From Pseudalkalibacillus sp045920555 (GTDB taxonomy: Bacteria > Bacillota > Bacilli > Bacillales > Fictibacillaceae): a DNA stretch of 64,000 nt. Location: assembly GCF_045920555.1 (NCBI RefSeq), contig NZ_CP174509.1, positions 4,526,001 to 4,590,000 on the forward strand. The letters run 5' to 3'. The first letter of the stretch is position 1. Each line of letters starts with the position of its first letter. The notes beneath the pieces are model-generated. The model had not been told where the DNA came from, searched no databases, and saw only the letters and a list, made by a program, of their open reading frames with translations. The translations under genes and the position numbers were made by a program. Positions 41,593 through 50,201 of this stretch are shown here, piece after piece.

Positions 41593-44560
41593 CGATGATA
41601 ACCTCCTTTTCAATCATCTTGGAAACCGGAACATAATCAGATCGGTTCCATTTCTTTTCTATCTCGACACCTATGTGAGGTTGACGATTTCCAAAACGAT
41701 GATTCTCTTTAGGCAGAGGTGATTCGCCGACTTGATCGAGGATCTCCATTTTGACCTGCATTTCTTTATAATTCGGCGTATGGGTAGTTACGTCGTGATA
41801 ACTGCTGGTCAACTTGTTTACGGCTTCTAATTCTTCTCTCGAATTCATCGTCAAATACAATTCATTTCCTTTTACATGTTCTGTAACCCAGACCCTGACG
41901 TTGACTTCACCGTATGGAGAAACGAGCCGAACAAACGCCCCCGTTTTTATATTCCGTTCGTTTGCAAGTTCAGGAGAAACTTCCAGCCATGGATTTGGCA
42001 CTTTATGAGTGATCCCCTTCGACTTATAGGTCATGTTGCCTTCGTGAAAGTGTTCAAGCAAACGTCCATTGTTCAGGTGCAAGTCATACTCTTTACCCGC
42101 TTTAAAAGGCTCCCTCCACTCTGCCGGAATCAATCTTGCTTTTCCGTCCGGAAATCCGAATGTATCCGTATATAACAGAGGTGTATCGCTCCCATCTGGC
42201 GCTACAGGCCAAACCTGGCTGTTCCACCCTCCCAGACGATCATAGCTCACACCTGCAAACATTGTTGCAAGACTGGCTGCTTCATCCATTATTTCTCCGG
42301 GATTCTTATAGTTCCAATCAGCCCCTAGGCGATTCGCAACTTCCTGAAAGATCAACCAATCAGGTTTGCAGTCTCCACGAGGATCAAATACTTGATAAAA
42401 CCGTTGGATCCTGCGCTCTGTATTGGTGAACGTTCCATCTTTTTCAAGGCTTGGAGCAGCAGGTAAAACTACATCGGCAAACTGGGCTGTTTTGGAGAAA
42501 AAGATATCCTGGACCACAAAAAACTCCAACTTTTCCAACGCTTCATGGACGTAATTGATGTTCGAGTCGACCAATCCCATTTCTTCTCCAAACAGGTACA
42601 TACCCTTGACTTTACCATCTTGTATGGCCTCGACAATCTGATGGTTGTCTAATCCTGGGTTCTTTGGTAACGTAACATCCCAAGCTTTCTCGTATCGAGC
42701 TCTCACTAGATCGTTTTCTACCGGCTCATAGCCCGGGAACCAGGCTGGCATTGTACCGAAATCGCAAGCACCCTGTACATTGTTGTGGCCACGTAACGGA
42801 TAAGCGCCAGTTCCCGGTCTGCCATAATTCCCGGTAATCAACAACAAATTTGAAATGGCTGTGCTTGTTTCAGTCCCACCCATGTGTTGCGTCACTCCCA
42901 TTGCCCACAGGATACAAACACTGTCAGCTTCATGGATATACGTTGCCAGTTTGATGATATCGTCTTTCGTTATTCCGGTAACTTCTTCTGCGTAATCAAG
43001 CGTGTATTTTTCAAGAGTTTTGACATAGTCTACATAACCGTTCACCCGGTTTTCCAAAAATCCTTTGTCTTCCCAGCCCTGGTCAATTATATATTTCGTT
43101 ACTGCAGATATCAGCACTAAATCGGTCCCTGGGTTTGGATGGAAGTAATGATCTGCTAGTTGAGCCAGGTCATTTTTTCTTAAATCAGCAACAATCAGTT
43201 TCTGGCCAAAAAGCTTATGTGCACGCTTCACTCTGGTGGCGAGGACTGGATGGGATTCTCCCAGGTTGGCTCCAATGACGAACACCAATTCTGCGGTGGC
43301 AATATCACGAATTGTACCTGAATCTCCACCGAGTCCGACAGTCCTCATCAGGCCTGCTGTAGCAGGTGATTGGCAGTAACGCGAACAATTATCCACGTTA
43401 TTGGTGCCAAAAACGGCTCGTGAAAGTTTCTGAAATAGATAATTTTCTTCGTTCGAACATTTTGATGAAGCGATGAATCCAAGAGCATCAGGTCCATGTT
43501 CATCCTTTATTTCGGAAAGTTTCGACGCAATGAGGCTAAGCGCTTCCTCCCAGCTCGCTTCTACAAAAGTATCCCCTTTCCGGATCAAAGGTTTCGTCAA
43601 TCTATCCTCACTGTTCACAAAATCCCATCCGAATTTTCCTTTGACACACGTAGAAATGCCATTTACCGGTGCTTCCGGCTCAGGTTGTACCTTTAGGATG
43701 TCGCGGCCTTTTGACCAAATCTCGAAGCTGCACCCGACACCGCAATATGTGCATACCGTTTTTGTCCGTTTTATACGGTCTTTACGCATTGTTGCTTCTA
43801 TATTGGAAATCGTGAAAATTTGCTTATAGCTGGGCTCTACTTCTTTGGTCAAATCAATCATAGGCTCAAGAATGTCTTTGGGAATCGACGTCATGTAACC
43901 GGCTTCTCCAAGCATCGACTTTTCCATCAATGCATTACAAGGACAGACAGTGACACAATGTCCGCAGGATACACATGAGGAATCATCGATCGGTACATCG
44001 TCATCCCAAATGACACGAGGTTCTTTACGCTCCCAATCGATGCTTAACACTTCACTCACTTGTAAATCCTGGCAGGCTTCTACACATAAGCCGCATAATA
44101 TACATTGGTCAGGTTCATATCGATAAAAGGGATGAGAATTATCAGGTGGATATGGCTTCGGGGTAAATTCATATTTTTGATGTTCGATCCCTAGATGTTC
44201 CGCTGTATTGTGGACTTCACAATTACCATTGTTGTTGTCACACACAGTGCAGTATAATTCGTGGTTTTTTAAGATTCGTTGCATCCCCTCTAATTGTGCA
44301 GCTTTCGCCCGATCAGACAACGTAGATACCTTCATCTCTGATTCTACCTTAGTCGCACATGCCCGCACGATTTCACCATCAACATCGACCATACACGTAT
44401 CACAAGTTTGAATGACACCGATACCTAGATCAGGTTGATAGGAACATATACCCGGAATGTAAAGGTCACTTTGTGATTTAGCGACTTCAAATATGGATTG
44501 ACCCTCTTTTGCATTAAATTCTTTTCCGTCTATTTGGATGGCCAACATTTTCTCTTCCAT
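41567..44560 (-). CDS. Formate dehydrogenase alpha subunit, Mo/W-bis-MGD, multi-FeS (YrhE-like)
   Basis: 997 residues. An N-terminal [2Fe-2S] domain (Cys39, 53, 56, 68), a cysteine-rich linker (Cys104, 107, 114), two [4Fe-4S] clusters (QCILCGLCVEAC near 153-163 and SCVSCGHCVTVCP near 196-207), then the molybdopterin domain starting with CTYCGVGCSFEIW near 270. The active-site residue in NNVDNCSRYCQSPATAGL is cysteine (396) where E. coli FdhF has selenocysteine. Oxidises formate to CO2, or the reverse, in the cytosol: no Tat signal is seen. AGGTGG supports the start. Heads the cluster fdh-DUF1641-HMA-zinc ribbon. Confidence 0.95.
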   Translation of the reverse strand: MEEKMLAIQIDGKEFNAKEGQSIFEVAKSQSDLYIPGICSYQPDLGIGVIQTCDTCMVDVDGEIVRACATKVESEMKVSTLSDRAKAAQLEGMQRILKNHELYCTVCDNNNGNCEVHNTAEHLGIEHQKYEFTPKPYPPDNSHPFYRYEPDQCILCGLCVEACQDLQVSEVLSIDWERKEPRVIWDDDVPIDDSSCVSCGHCVTVCPCNALMEKSMLGEAGYMTSIPKDILEPMIDLTKEVEPSYKQIFTISNIEATMRKDRIKRTKTVCTYCGVGCSFEIWSKGRDILKVQPEPEAPVNGISTCVKGKFGWDFVNSEDRLTKPLIRKGDTFVEASWEEALSLIASKLSEIKDEHGPDALGFIASSKCSNEENYLFQKLSRAVFGTNNVDNCSRYCQSPATAGLMRTVGLGGDSGTIRDIATAELVFVIGANLGESHPVLATRVKRAHKLFGQKLIVADLRKNDLAQLADHYFHPNPGTDLVLISAVTKYIIDQGWEDKGFLENRVNGYVDYVKTLEKYTLDYAEEVTGITKDDIIKLATYIHEADSVCILWAMGVTQHMGGTETSTAISNLLLITGNYGRPGTGAYPLRGHNNVQGACDFGTMPAWFPGYEPVENDLVRARYEKAWDVTLPKNPGLDNHQIVEAIQDGKVKGMYLFGEEMGLVDSNINYVHEALEKLEFFVVQDIFFSKTAQFADVVLPAAPSLEKDGTFTNTERRIQRFYQVFDPRGDCKPDWLIFQEVANRLGADWNYKNPGEIMDEAASLATMFAGVSYDRLGGWNSQVWPVAPDGSDTPLLYTDTFGFPDGKARLIPAEWREPFKAGKEYDLHLNNGRLLEHFHEGNMTYKSKGITHKVPNPWLEVSPELANERNIKTGAFVRLVSPYGEVNVRVWVTEHVKGNELYLTMNSREELEAVNKLTSSYHDVTTHTPNYKEMQVKMEILDQVGESPLPKENHRFGNRQPHIGVEIEKKWNRSDYVPVSKMIEKEVIIDGESDQAN

Positions 44561-44592
44561 TTCTTACACCACCTGAATGTAATTATTCATCC

Positions 44593-44676
44593 CGCCTTTT
44601 CACTGCACACTAGTATTACCTTCGATAGTGTAAATATACTATCAAGCATGGGTGTAAAGCTGACAGTGAAAAGGCG
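44593..44676 (-). promoter_or_regulatory. Structured leader upstream of the formate dehydrogenase gene
   Basis: A perfect 13-bp stem CGCCTTTTCACTG / CAGTGAAAAGGCG closes an 84-base element 32 bases before the start codon; inside is GATAGT-N8-ACTATC. It does not match the Moco riboswitch I know. Could be a new cis-regulatory RNA or a small inverted-repeat insertion. Confidence 0.6.
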
Positions 44677-44717
44677 AAATCTACTACATGCATGGATATG
44701 AACGCAGGGCAGTCTAG

Positions 44718-44749
44718 AAAAAAAGAAAACGCATCTAAAATGCGTTTTC
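44718..44749 (-). terminator. Second tandem terminator after the lacI-type gene
   Basis: GAAAACGCAT / ATGCGTTTTC stem followed on the minus strand by TTTTTTT. Confidence 0.75.
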
Positions 44750-44770
44750 AACTAGTCATATAACCTTATT

Positions 44771-44810
44771 CTAAAAGAAAAAAGAGAGAATGACTCAACA
44801 TCATTCTCTC
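44771..44810 (-). terminator. Terminator of the lacI-type gene
   Basis: GAGAGAATGA / TCATTCTCTC stem followed on the minus strand by TTTTTTCTTTT. Confidence 0.85.
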
Positions 44811-44815
44811 TCGAA

Positions 44816-45808
44816 TTATTTTCTTTCCCTAATTGATTCTCTTTCTATCAGCTCGGTTGACAGCTTGTAATATGGCTCTACTTTTTCCTTGGACAGCTGC
44901 TGGAAAATCAAGTGCACCGCAAGCGCACCTGCTTCGTATTTCGGCTGCCGGATCGTCGTCAATGGGGGCGAAACGAACTCGGACAACTGAATGTCATCAA
45001 AACCGACGATCGAAACATCTTCGGGCACCCGTATGCCTTTTTCCTTGAATGCCTGCAGTCCACCGATCGCCATTTCATCGTTTGCATAAAAGATTCCCTC
45101 AGGTAAATCATTCTGCGCAATCAACATTTTTGTCGCCCGATAACCGCTCTCACGTGTGAAATCACCGGAGATTTTCCATTTAGGGGCATACGGCAGGCCG
45201 TGCTTTTCTATGGCGGCCTCATATCCACGGAATCTCAGCGAATTGTCATGAGAATTGCTAGGACCACTGATGAACGCAATCTTACGGTGTCCTTTTTCAA
45301 TCAAATGTTCCGTAGCTAAGAACCCGCCCTGCCAGTTGTCGACTTCGACCTGCAATACATGGTTATGATTCAAGTGCCGATCCAATACGACAATCGGAAA
45401 TCCTTCACGCGCAGATTCTAAAATCGTTTCGTCACTGATGTTATGGGCTAAAATGATGACACCATCGACCCGTTTTTCTTTTAAAAACTTGACTGCCGTG
45501 GATTGTGTGTCCCCCATTGAATTACAGGCTATCAAGTCATAACCGTTTGTCATCGCGACGGTTTGAACCCCATTGATCAGCTCAGAATAATAAGGACCTG
45601 ACAAATCGCTCAAAATCAAAGCGATCGTGTTCGTCTTCGTCCTTTTCAAGTCTGATGCGATGCCGTTCTTCTGATAGTTCAGCTCTTTGGCTGCTTCGAT
45701 CACTTTCCTCTTCGTATCGGGACTGATTTTATCGATATTGTTCAGTGCATAAGAAGCTGTCGATACCGCCACTCCTGCACGTTTTGCTACATCTTTAATC
45801 GTTGCCAT
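44816..45808 (-). CDS. LacI family regulator of the sugar locus
   Basis: 330 residues from ATG 45808 (MATIKDVAKRAGVAVSTASYALNN is the usual LacI start; an in-frame GTG lies 9 bases upstream). Helix-turn-helix, hinge and a periplasmic-binding-protein-like sensor domain with DGVIILAHN, IVVLDRHLN, AFISGPSNSHDNSLRFRGYE and VSIVGFDDIQLSEF. It is the last gene of the minus-strand cluster (ABC importer, alpha-glucosidase, esterase, regulator). Two copies of TTGAAACGTTTCGATAA in the divergent promoter region at 51533 and 51735 are its likely operators. Inducer probably a beta-1,2-linked gluco-oligosaccharide. Confidence 0.92.
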   Translation of the reverse strand: MATIKDVAKRAGVAVSTASYALNNIDKISPDTKRKVIEAAKELNYQKNGIASDLKRTKTNTIALILSDLSGPYYSELINGVQTVAMTNGYDLIACNSMGDTQSTAVKFLKEKRVDGVIILAHNISDETILESAREGFPIVVLDRHLNHNHVLQVEVDNWQGGFLATEHLIEKGHRKIAFISGPSNSHDNSLRFRGYEAAIEKHGLPYAPKWKISGDFTRESGYRATKMLIAQNDLPEGIFYANDEMAIGGLQAFKEKGIRVPEDVSIVGFDDIQLSEFVSPPLTTIRQPKYEAGALAVHLIFQQLSKEKVEPYYKLSTELIERESIRERK

Positions 45809-45838
45809 AACCTTCACATCCTACCGCTTGCTAATTAT

Positions 45839-46600
45839 CTATCTCTTGAAAAACAACTCCAACACTCTCTGAATGTGCTGATCCCAATAACCCCATTCAT
45901 GATTCCCAGGGAACTCTTCATACATGATATCCAATACAATCCCTTTACAATGATCGCGAAAACGAAGGTTCGATGCATAAAGATGATCTTCCGCTTCGCA
46001 ATTTAAATATATAAATGGTTTGGGTGATTCACTCTGCGCCAATTGCGTTGCTAAATGAAACAGGTCGTCGTCACTGCCTTCAACAGGCCTGTCACCGAAA
46101 ATCGCTGCAAAATCCTTTGGGAAATCAGGTAGTCTTTCCAGTATATCCACCGCACCTGAAAGACTTGCAGCTGCTCGGAATTTTTCCGGATGACGCATTG
46201 CCGTTTTCAATGCGCCATAGCCGCCCATGGAAAGCCCTGCAATATAGTTGTCTTTTCTTGCCGAAGACAATGGAAACATCGATCGCGCCGCCTTAGGAAG
46301 CTCATGACTGATGAAAGTGAAATAATCATGTCCATATTCCATATCCGTATAAAAGCTTCTGCCTACAGCAGGCATGACAACCGCAATCCCATAAGATTCC
46401 GCATAACGTTCTATGGAAGTGCGCCTGCTCCAGACCGTATGGTCATCCGAGAGCCCATGTAACAGATAGAGTGTCGGGTATATTTTCCCCTGAACAGCTT
46501 CATCCGGATCCAGCAACCCCACCGGCTGTGGTAAAATCACATGTATTGAAGTGGAACACTGCAAAGCTTCCGAATAAAAGTCACATTGAATGAATGCCAT
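45839..46600 (-). CDS. Alpha/beta-hydrolase esterase (EstA / esterase-D-like)
   Basis: 253 residues. Putative esterase family: YLLHGLSDDHTVWSRRTSIERYAE, the nucleophile elbow AGLSMGGYGAL, and the histidine in FPGNHEWGYWD. Cytosolic, no signal peptide. It lies between the alpha-glucosidase (6 bases upstream) and the lacI-type gene in the same operon, so it may remove acyl groups from imported sugars. Acetyl- or feruloyl-esterase activity is possible; the substrate is not shown. Confidence 0.85.
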   Translation of the reverse strand: MAFIQCDFYSEALQCSTSIHVILPQPVGLLDPDEAVQGKIYPTLYLLHGLSDDHTVWSRRTSIERYAESYGIAVVMPAVGRSFYTDMEYGHDYFTFISHELPKAARSMFPLSSARKDNYIAGLSMGGYGALKTAMRHPEKFRAAASLSGAVDILERLPDFPKDFAAIFGDRPVEGSDDDLFHLATQLAQSESPKPFIYLNCEAEDHLYASNLRFRDHCKGIVLDIMYEEFPGNHEWGYWDQHIQRVLELFFKR

Positions 46601-46606
46601 GAACGT

Positions 46607-48247
46607 TCACCTGCAATCTTTCAGCAAATAGACGACGGCTTCATACGGTCTTAACTTAAGAGCATCTGGAGATTCCGCTGAGTCGTCATAGTTACTTATT
46701 ACTAATTCCGCATCAATAGCTGAAAACCCTGCTGGTAACGTGAACTTCGGTGTGCCTTCGTTAAAATTCGCAACGACAAGGAGAGATTCACCGTCAAGAC
46801 GCCTGACATAAGCGAAAATTTCCTCATGATCTGCTTCAATCAGTTCGAAATTGCCATAGACGATGATCTCATGTTCTTTTCTTAACTGGATCAGCTTTTT
46901 ATAATGGTAAAAAATCGATTTCTTATTATTTAGAGCATTCGACACATTGATTACACGATAATTCGGGTTCACTTTGATCCAGGGCTCTCCGGTCGTAAAA
47001 CCGGCATGCTTCGAATCGTCCCACTGGATTGGCGTGCGTGCATTATCCCGGCCCTTCGTAAAAATCGATTCCATGATCTCATCATGTGGAGTGCCTTGTT
47101 CCGTTTTTTCCTGATAAATGTTAAGTGTTTCTATATCCCGGTAATCTTCAAGGTCATCGAATCGGATATTCGTCATCCCGATCTCTTCCCCTTGATAAAT
47201 GTACGGTGTACCTTGCATCATGTGTAATAGGGTCGCAAGCATTTTTGCTGATTCGACGCGATATTCATCATCATCTCCCCAGCGCGAAACGATTCGAGGC
47301 TGATCGTGGTTATTCCAGTATAAACTGTTCCAGCCACGCCCATGAAGCTCTGTCTGCCACTTGCTCAAAAACGACTTCAAGTCCTTAAGCTCCAGCTGCT
47401 TTAAAGCCCATTTCCCTTGACCCTCAACCTCGTCAAGTGACATGTGCTCGAATGTGAACACCATATCAAGTTCTTTACGTTCGGGTGCTGTATAAAGTTT
47501 CGCTGTATCAGTCGTAGCTGAAGGTGTTTCCCCGACCGTCATCACGTCATACTTAGATAAGACCTTGTCATTCAGTTCCTTCAAGTATGGATGAAGCATC
47601 GTTCCATCGGTAAGGACACCCTGGTCGACTTCTTTTCCGATCAAATCGATGACATCCATCCGGAAACCGCTGATTCCTTTTTCGAGCCAAAAGTCCATCA
47701 TCTTATGGATCTCGGCCCGAACCCTCTCATTATGCAGGTTCAAATCGGGTTGCTTCTTGCTGAACAAATGGAAATAGTATTGGTCTGTCTGCTCATCATA
47801 TTCCCATGCTGGACCGCTGAAAACTGAGCGGATATCACTCGGTGGGCCACTTTCTCCATCCCGCCAAATGTAAAAGTCTCGATACGGATTTTCCTTCGAT
47901 TTCAGTGATTCAATAAACCATGGATGTTCATCAGACGTATGATTGATCACGAGATCCATGATAATCCGGATATTTCGTGTTTTCGCTTCCATGATAAGTT
48001 CATCCATATCTTCCATTGTTCCAAACTCATCCATGATTCCGTAGTAATCACTGATATCATAACCGTTATCATCATTCGGAGACTTATAGACAGGACTGAG
48101 CCAGATCACATCGATTCCGAGTTCACCAAGATAATCCAGCTTCTGGATGATCCCTGGGATATCTCCAATTCCATCCCCATCACTATCATTGAAGCTCCTC
48201 GGGTATATTTGATATACCGTTGATGAATGCCACCATTTTTTATCCAT
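46607..48247 (-). CDS. Alpha-glucosidase / oligo-1,6-glucosidase, GH13
   Basis: 546 residues from ATG 48247 (GGAGG upstream). Cytosolic GH13 subfamily enzyme. Motifs: SSTVYQIYPRSFNDSDGDGIGD, DLVINHTSDEH, the nucleophile in GFRMDVIDLIGK, acid/base Glu in VGETPS and the third carboxylate in NNHDQPRIVSRWGD. VIDLI after the nucleophile fits the alpha-1,6/alpha-1,4 oligosaccharide group (MalL type) with small differences. An alpha-glucosidase in a beta-1,2-glucan locus is unexpected and suggests mixed substrates. Confidence 0.92.
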   Translation of the reverse strand: MDKKWWHSSTVYQIYPRSFNDSDGDGIGDIPGIIQKLDYLGELGIDVIWLSPVYKSPNDDNGYDISDYYGIMDEFGTMEDMDELIMEAKTRNIRIIMDLVINHTSDEHPWFIESLKSKENPYRDFYIWRDGESGPPSDIRSVFSGPAWEYDEQTDQYYFHLFSKKQPDLNLHNERVRAEIHKMMDFWLEKGISGFRMDVIDLIGKEVDQGVLTDGTMLHPYLKELNDKVLSKYDVMTVGETPSATTDTAKLYTAPERKELDMVFTFEHMSLDEVEGQGKWALKQLELKDLKSFLSKWQTELHGRGWNSLYWNNHDQPRIVSRWGDDDEYRVESAKMLATLLHMMQGTPYIYQGEEIGMTNIRFDDLEDYRDIETLNIYQEKTEQGTPHDEIMESIFTKGRDNARTPIQWDDSKHAGFTTGEPWIKVNPNYRVINVSNALNNKKSIFYHYKKLIQLRKEHEIIVYGNFELIEADHEEIFAYVRRLDGESLLVVANFNEGTPKFTLPAGFSAIDAELVISNYDDSAESPDALKLRPYEAVVYLLKDCR

Positions 48248-48329
48248 AACATCCTCCAAAAAAATCATTAGTTAAAATTCAAAAGAGGAGGCAACTGTTC
48301 GTCATCCTCCACTTTTTATATCCTATTAC

Positions 48330-49160
48330 TTATTTAAGTCCCGACATCGTAAACCCTTCCACAATATATTTCTGGAAGAATGAAAAGATGATGATGATCG
48401 GTACGACCATGAACGCAGCCCCAGCCATCTGCAAACCGTAGTTGCTCGCATATTGGCCTTGCAGCAACGATAATCCGACCGACAATGTATAGAGGCTTTC
48501 ATCATTTGCAATGATCAACGGCCACAAAAAACTATTCCAGGCACCGATGAACGTAAGGATCCCCTGGACAGCGAAAATAGGTTTCGCGATCGGAATGATC
48601 AGCTTGAAAAAGATATAGAATTCTCCCGCTCCATCCAACCGAGCCGCTTCGATCAGGTCTGTCGGAATCGTTGTCATGAACTGCCTGAATAAGAAGATAC
48701 TGAAGGCAGCAGCAAGTCCGGGCAATACGATACCAGTCATCGTATTGGTCAGACCCATTTCATTCAAAATCAAATAGACAGGGATCATTGTAACTTGGGC
48801 AGGAATCATCATTGTAGCCAATACGAGGTAAAAGATCGGTTCCCGCCCTTTGAATTTGAATTTTGCGAACCCATATCCCGCCATCGCATTGAATAGTAGA
48901 CCTACAAATGACATCACGACAATGATGATCGTATTTTTCAAATAAACACCGAAATTGAGCCGCTCGAACAAATTGATATAATTTTCAAGAGTCGGGTTCT
49001 CAGGGAACAGCGTCGGTGGAAACAACAGCACTTCTCCGTTCGGTTTGAAAGAACTCGTAATCATCCATATGAAGGGGATGGAAACGAGGATTCCTCCAAC
49101 GATAAGGAGGATACTGACGATTGTTTTTTCGAATTTATTGTTGATTGTATTTGATTCCAT
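48330..49160 (-). CDS. Sugar ABC transporter permease, MalG-type
   Basis: 276 residues, six helices, CUT1 family. The cytosolic EAA loop is EAARLDGAGEFYIFFKLIIPIAKP. N-terminal hydrophobic hairpin VSILLIVGGILVSIPFIWMITSSFKPNGE is typical of the second permease. It lies 15 bases after the first permease gene. The ATPase is not in the locus, so a shared MsmX-type ATPase probably energises it. A short GGAGG / CCTCC hairpin sits between this gene and the alpha-glucosidase. Confidence 0.94.
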   Translation of the reverse strand: MESNTINNKFEKTIVSILLIVGGILVSIPFIWMITSSFKPNGEVLLFPPTLFPENPTLENYINLFERLNFGVYLKNTIIIVVMSFVGLLFNAMAGYGFAKFKFKGREPIFYLVLATMMIPAQVTMIPVYLILNEMGLTNTMTGIVLPGLAAAFSIFLFRQFMTTIPTDLIEAARLDGAGEFYIFFKLIIPIAKPIFAVQGILTFIGAWNSFLWPLIIANDESLYTLSVGLSLLQGQYASNYGLQMAGAAFMVVPIIIIFSFFQKYIVEGFTMSGLK

Positions 49161-49175
49161 ATGATCAACCCCGAT

Positions 49176-50075
49176 CTAGTACTCTGTATCAGATTTCCGG
49201 ATTTTGAACTGGACGAGTGTAACGACGATGATGAATACGAACAACATGAATGATCCAGCTGCTGCATATCCGAATTCGCTGTATTGGAAGCCTTTCTGAT
49301 AAATGAACAAAGCCATCGAAATCGTACCGTTCAATGGACCTCCCTGGGTCATGACGAATGGTTCCTCGAAAAATTGCAGCCAACCGATCAATGTGGTGAT
49401 CGTTACGAAGAACGTAGCATAACGCAAGAGTGGAATCGTGATTTGGAAAAGCATTTGAAAACGGTTCGCTCCGTCGATTTTCGCCGCTTCATAATAAGAA
49501 TGCGGAATTCCCTGTAATGCAGCAAGGAAAATGATCATATTGATTCCGATCCCCTTCCAGACCGCAAGAACGATCAAGGAAAGCTTTGCAATCGTCGGTT
49601 CCTCGAGCCAAGGGATTTTGTCTGCATCCAATAATGACAAGATATAGTTGAATAGACCGTATTCCGTGTTGTATAAATAACCCCAGATGACTGCGACTGC
49701 AATGATGTTCGTAATGGAAGGCATATAATAGACTCCTCGGAAAAACCTGAACAACAAGTTTGAACCATAATTGAGGAGCAATGCGATTCCTAAAGAACAA
49801 ACAATGACAAGAGGCACACCGATGATCGCATAGAATAACGTGTTATAGATTGATTTATGAAAAACTTCATCCGAGAAGAGTTCTTTGTAATTTTCAAGTC
49901 CGATATAGTTGATATTCGACCAGTTCGCAAGACCCTTCAAATCCAGGTCTGTAAAACTGATGAAAAAGGCTACAAAAATCGGAACGATGCTGAAGACCAA
50001 TAAAATAAGGACTGCTGGCCCGATAAACATGAAGGGATGTCTATCCTGATATAACCGTTTGAATCCATTGCCCAT
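49176..50075 (-). CDS. Sugar ABC transporter permease, MalF-type
   Basis: 299 residues, six helices, CUT1 family. Starts MGNGFKRLYQDRHPFMFIGPAVLILLVF; the EAA loop is EAAKIDGANRFQMLFQITIPLL. AGGTGGGG precedes the ATG. Partner of the MalG-type permease downstream and the binding protein upstream. By gene order it corresponds to the permeases next to the sophoro-oligosaccharide binding protein of Listeria innocua. Confidence 0.94.
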   Translation of the reverse strand: MGNGFKRLYQDRHPFMFIGPAVLILLVFSIVPIFVAFFISFTDLDLKGLANWSNINYIGLENYKELFSDEVFHKSIYNTLFYAIIGVPLVIVCSLGIALLLNYGSNLLFRFFRGVYYMPSITNIIAVAVIWGYLYNTEYGLFNYILSLLDADKIPWLEEPTIAKLSLIVLAVWKGIGINMIIFLAALQGIPHSYYEAAKIDGANRFQMLFQITIPLLRYATFFVTITTLIGWLQFFEEPFVMTQGGPLNGTISMALFIYQKGFQYSEFGYAAAGSFMLFVFIIVVTLVQFKIRKSDTEY

Positions 50076-50136
50076 AATACCCCACCTAACTGAACTATAC
50101 TCCCGTCTATCGATTGATTCAGACTATCCTGTTTCG

Positions 50137-50178
50137 TAAAAATGGAGTTCAGGCATGCTCATTGATGCCTGTAACTCC
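50137..50178 (-). terminator. Intra-operon hairpin after the binding-protein gene
   Basis: GGAGTT-AGGCAT / ATGCCT-AACTCC stem with ATTTTTAC on the minus side, in the 126-base gap before the permeases. Likely a partial terminator or 3' stabiliser giving excess binding protein. Confidence 0.65.
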
Positions 50179-50201
50179 ACTATTGTCCTAATCAAATATC
50201 A

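Noticed and set aside
41567..44560. Formate dehydrogenase as a second selenoprotein
   Set aside because: The catalytic position reads TGC (Cys396 in NCSRYCQSPATAG) and there is no in-frame TGA.
44561..44760. Molybdenum cofactor riboswitch before formate dehydrogenase
   Set aside because: None of the conserved GC-rich Moco-motif segments are present; the structure is a different single closed stem.
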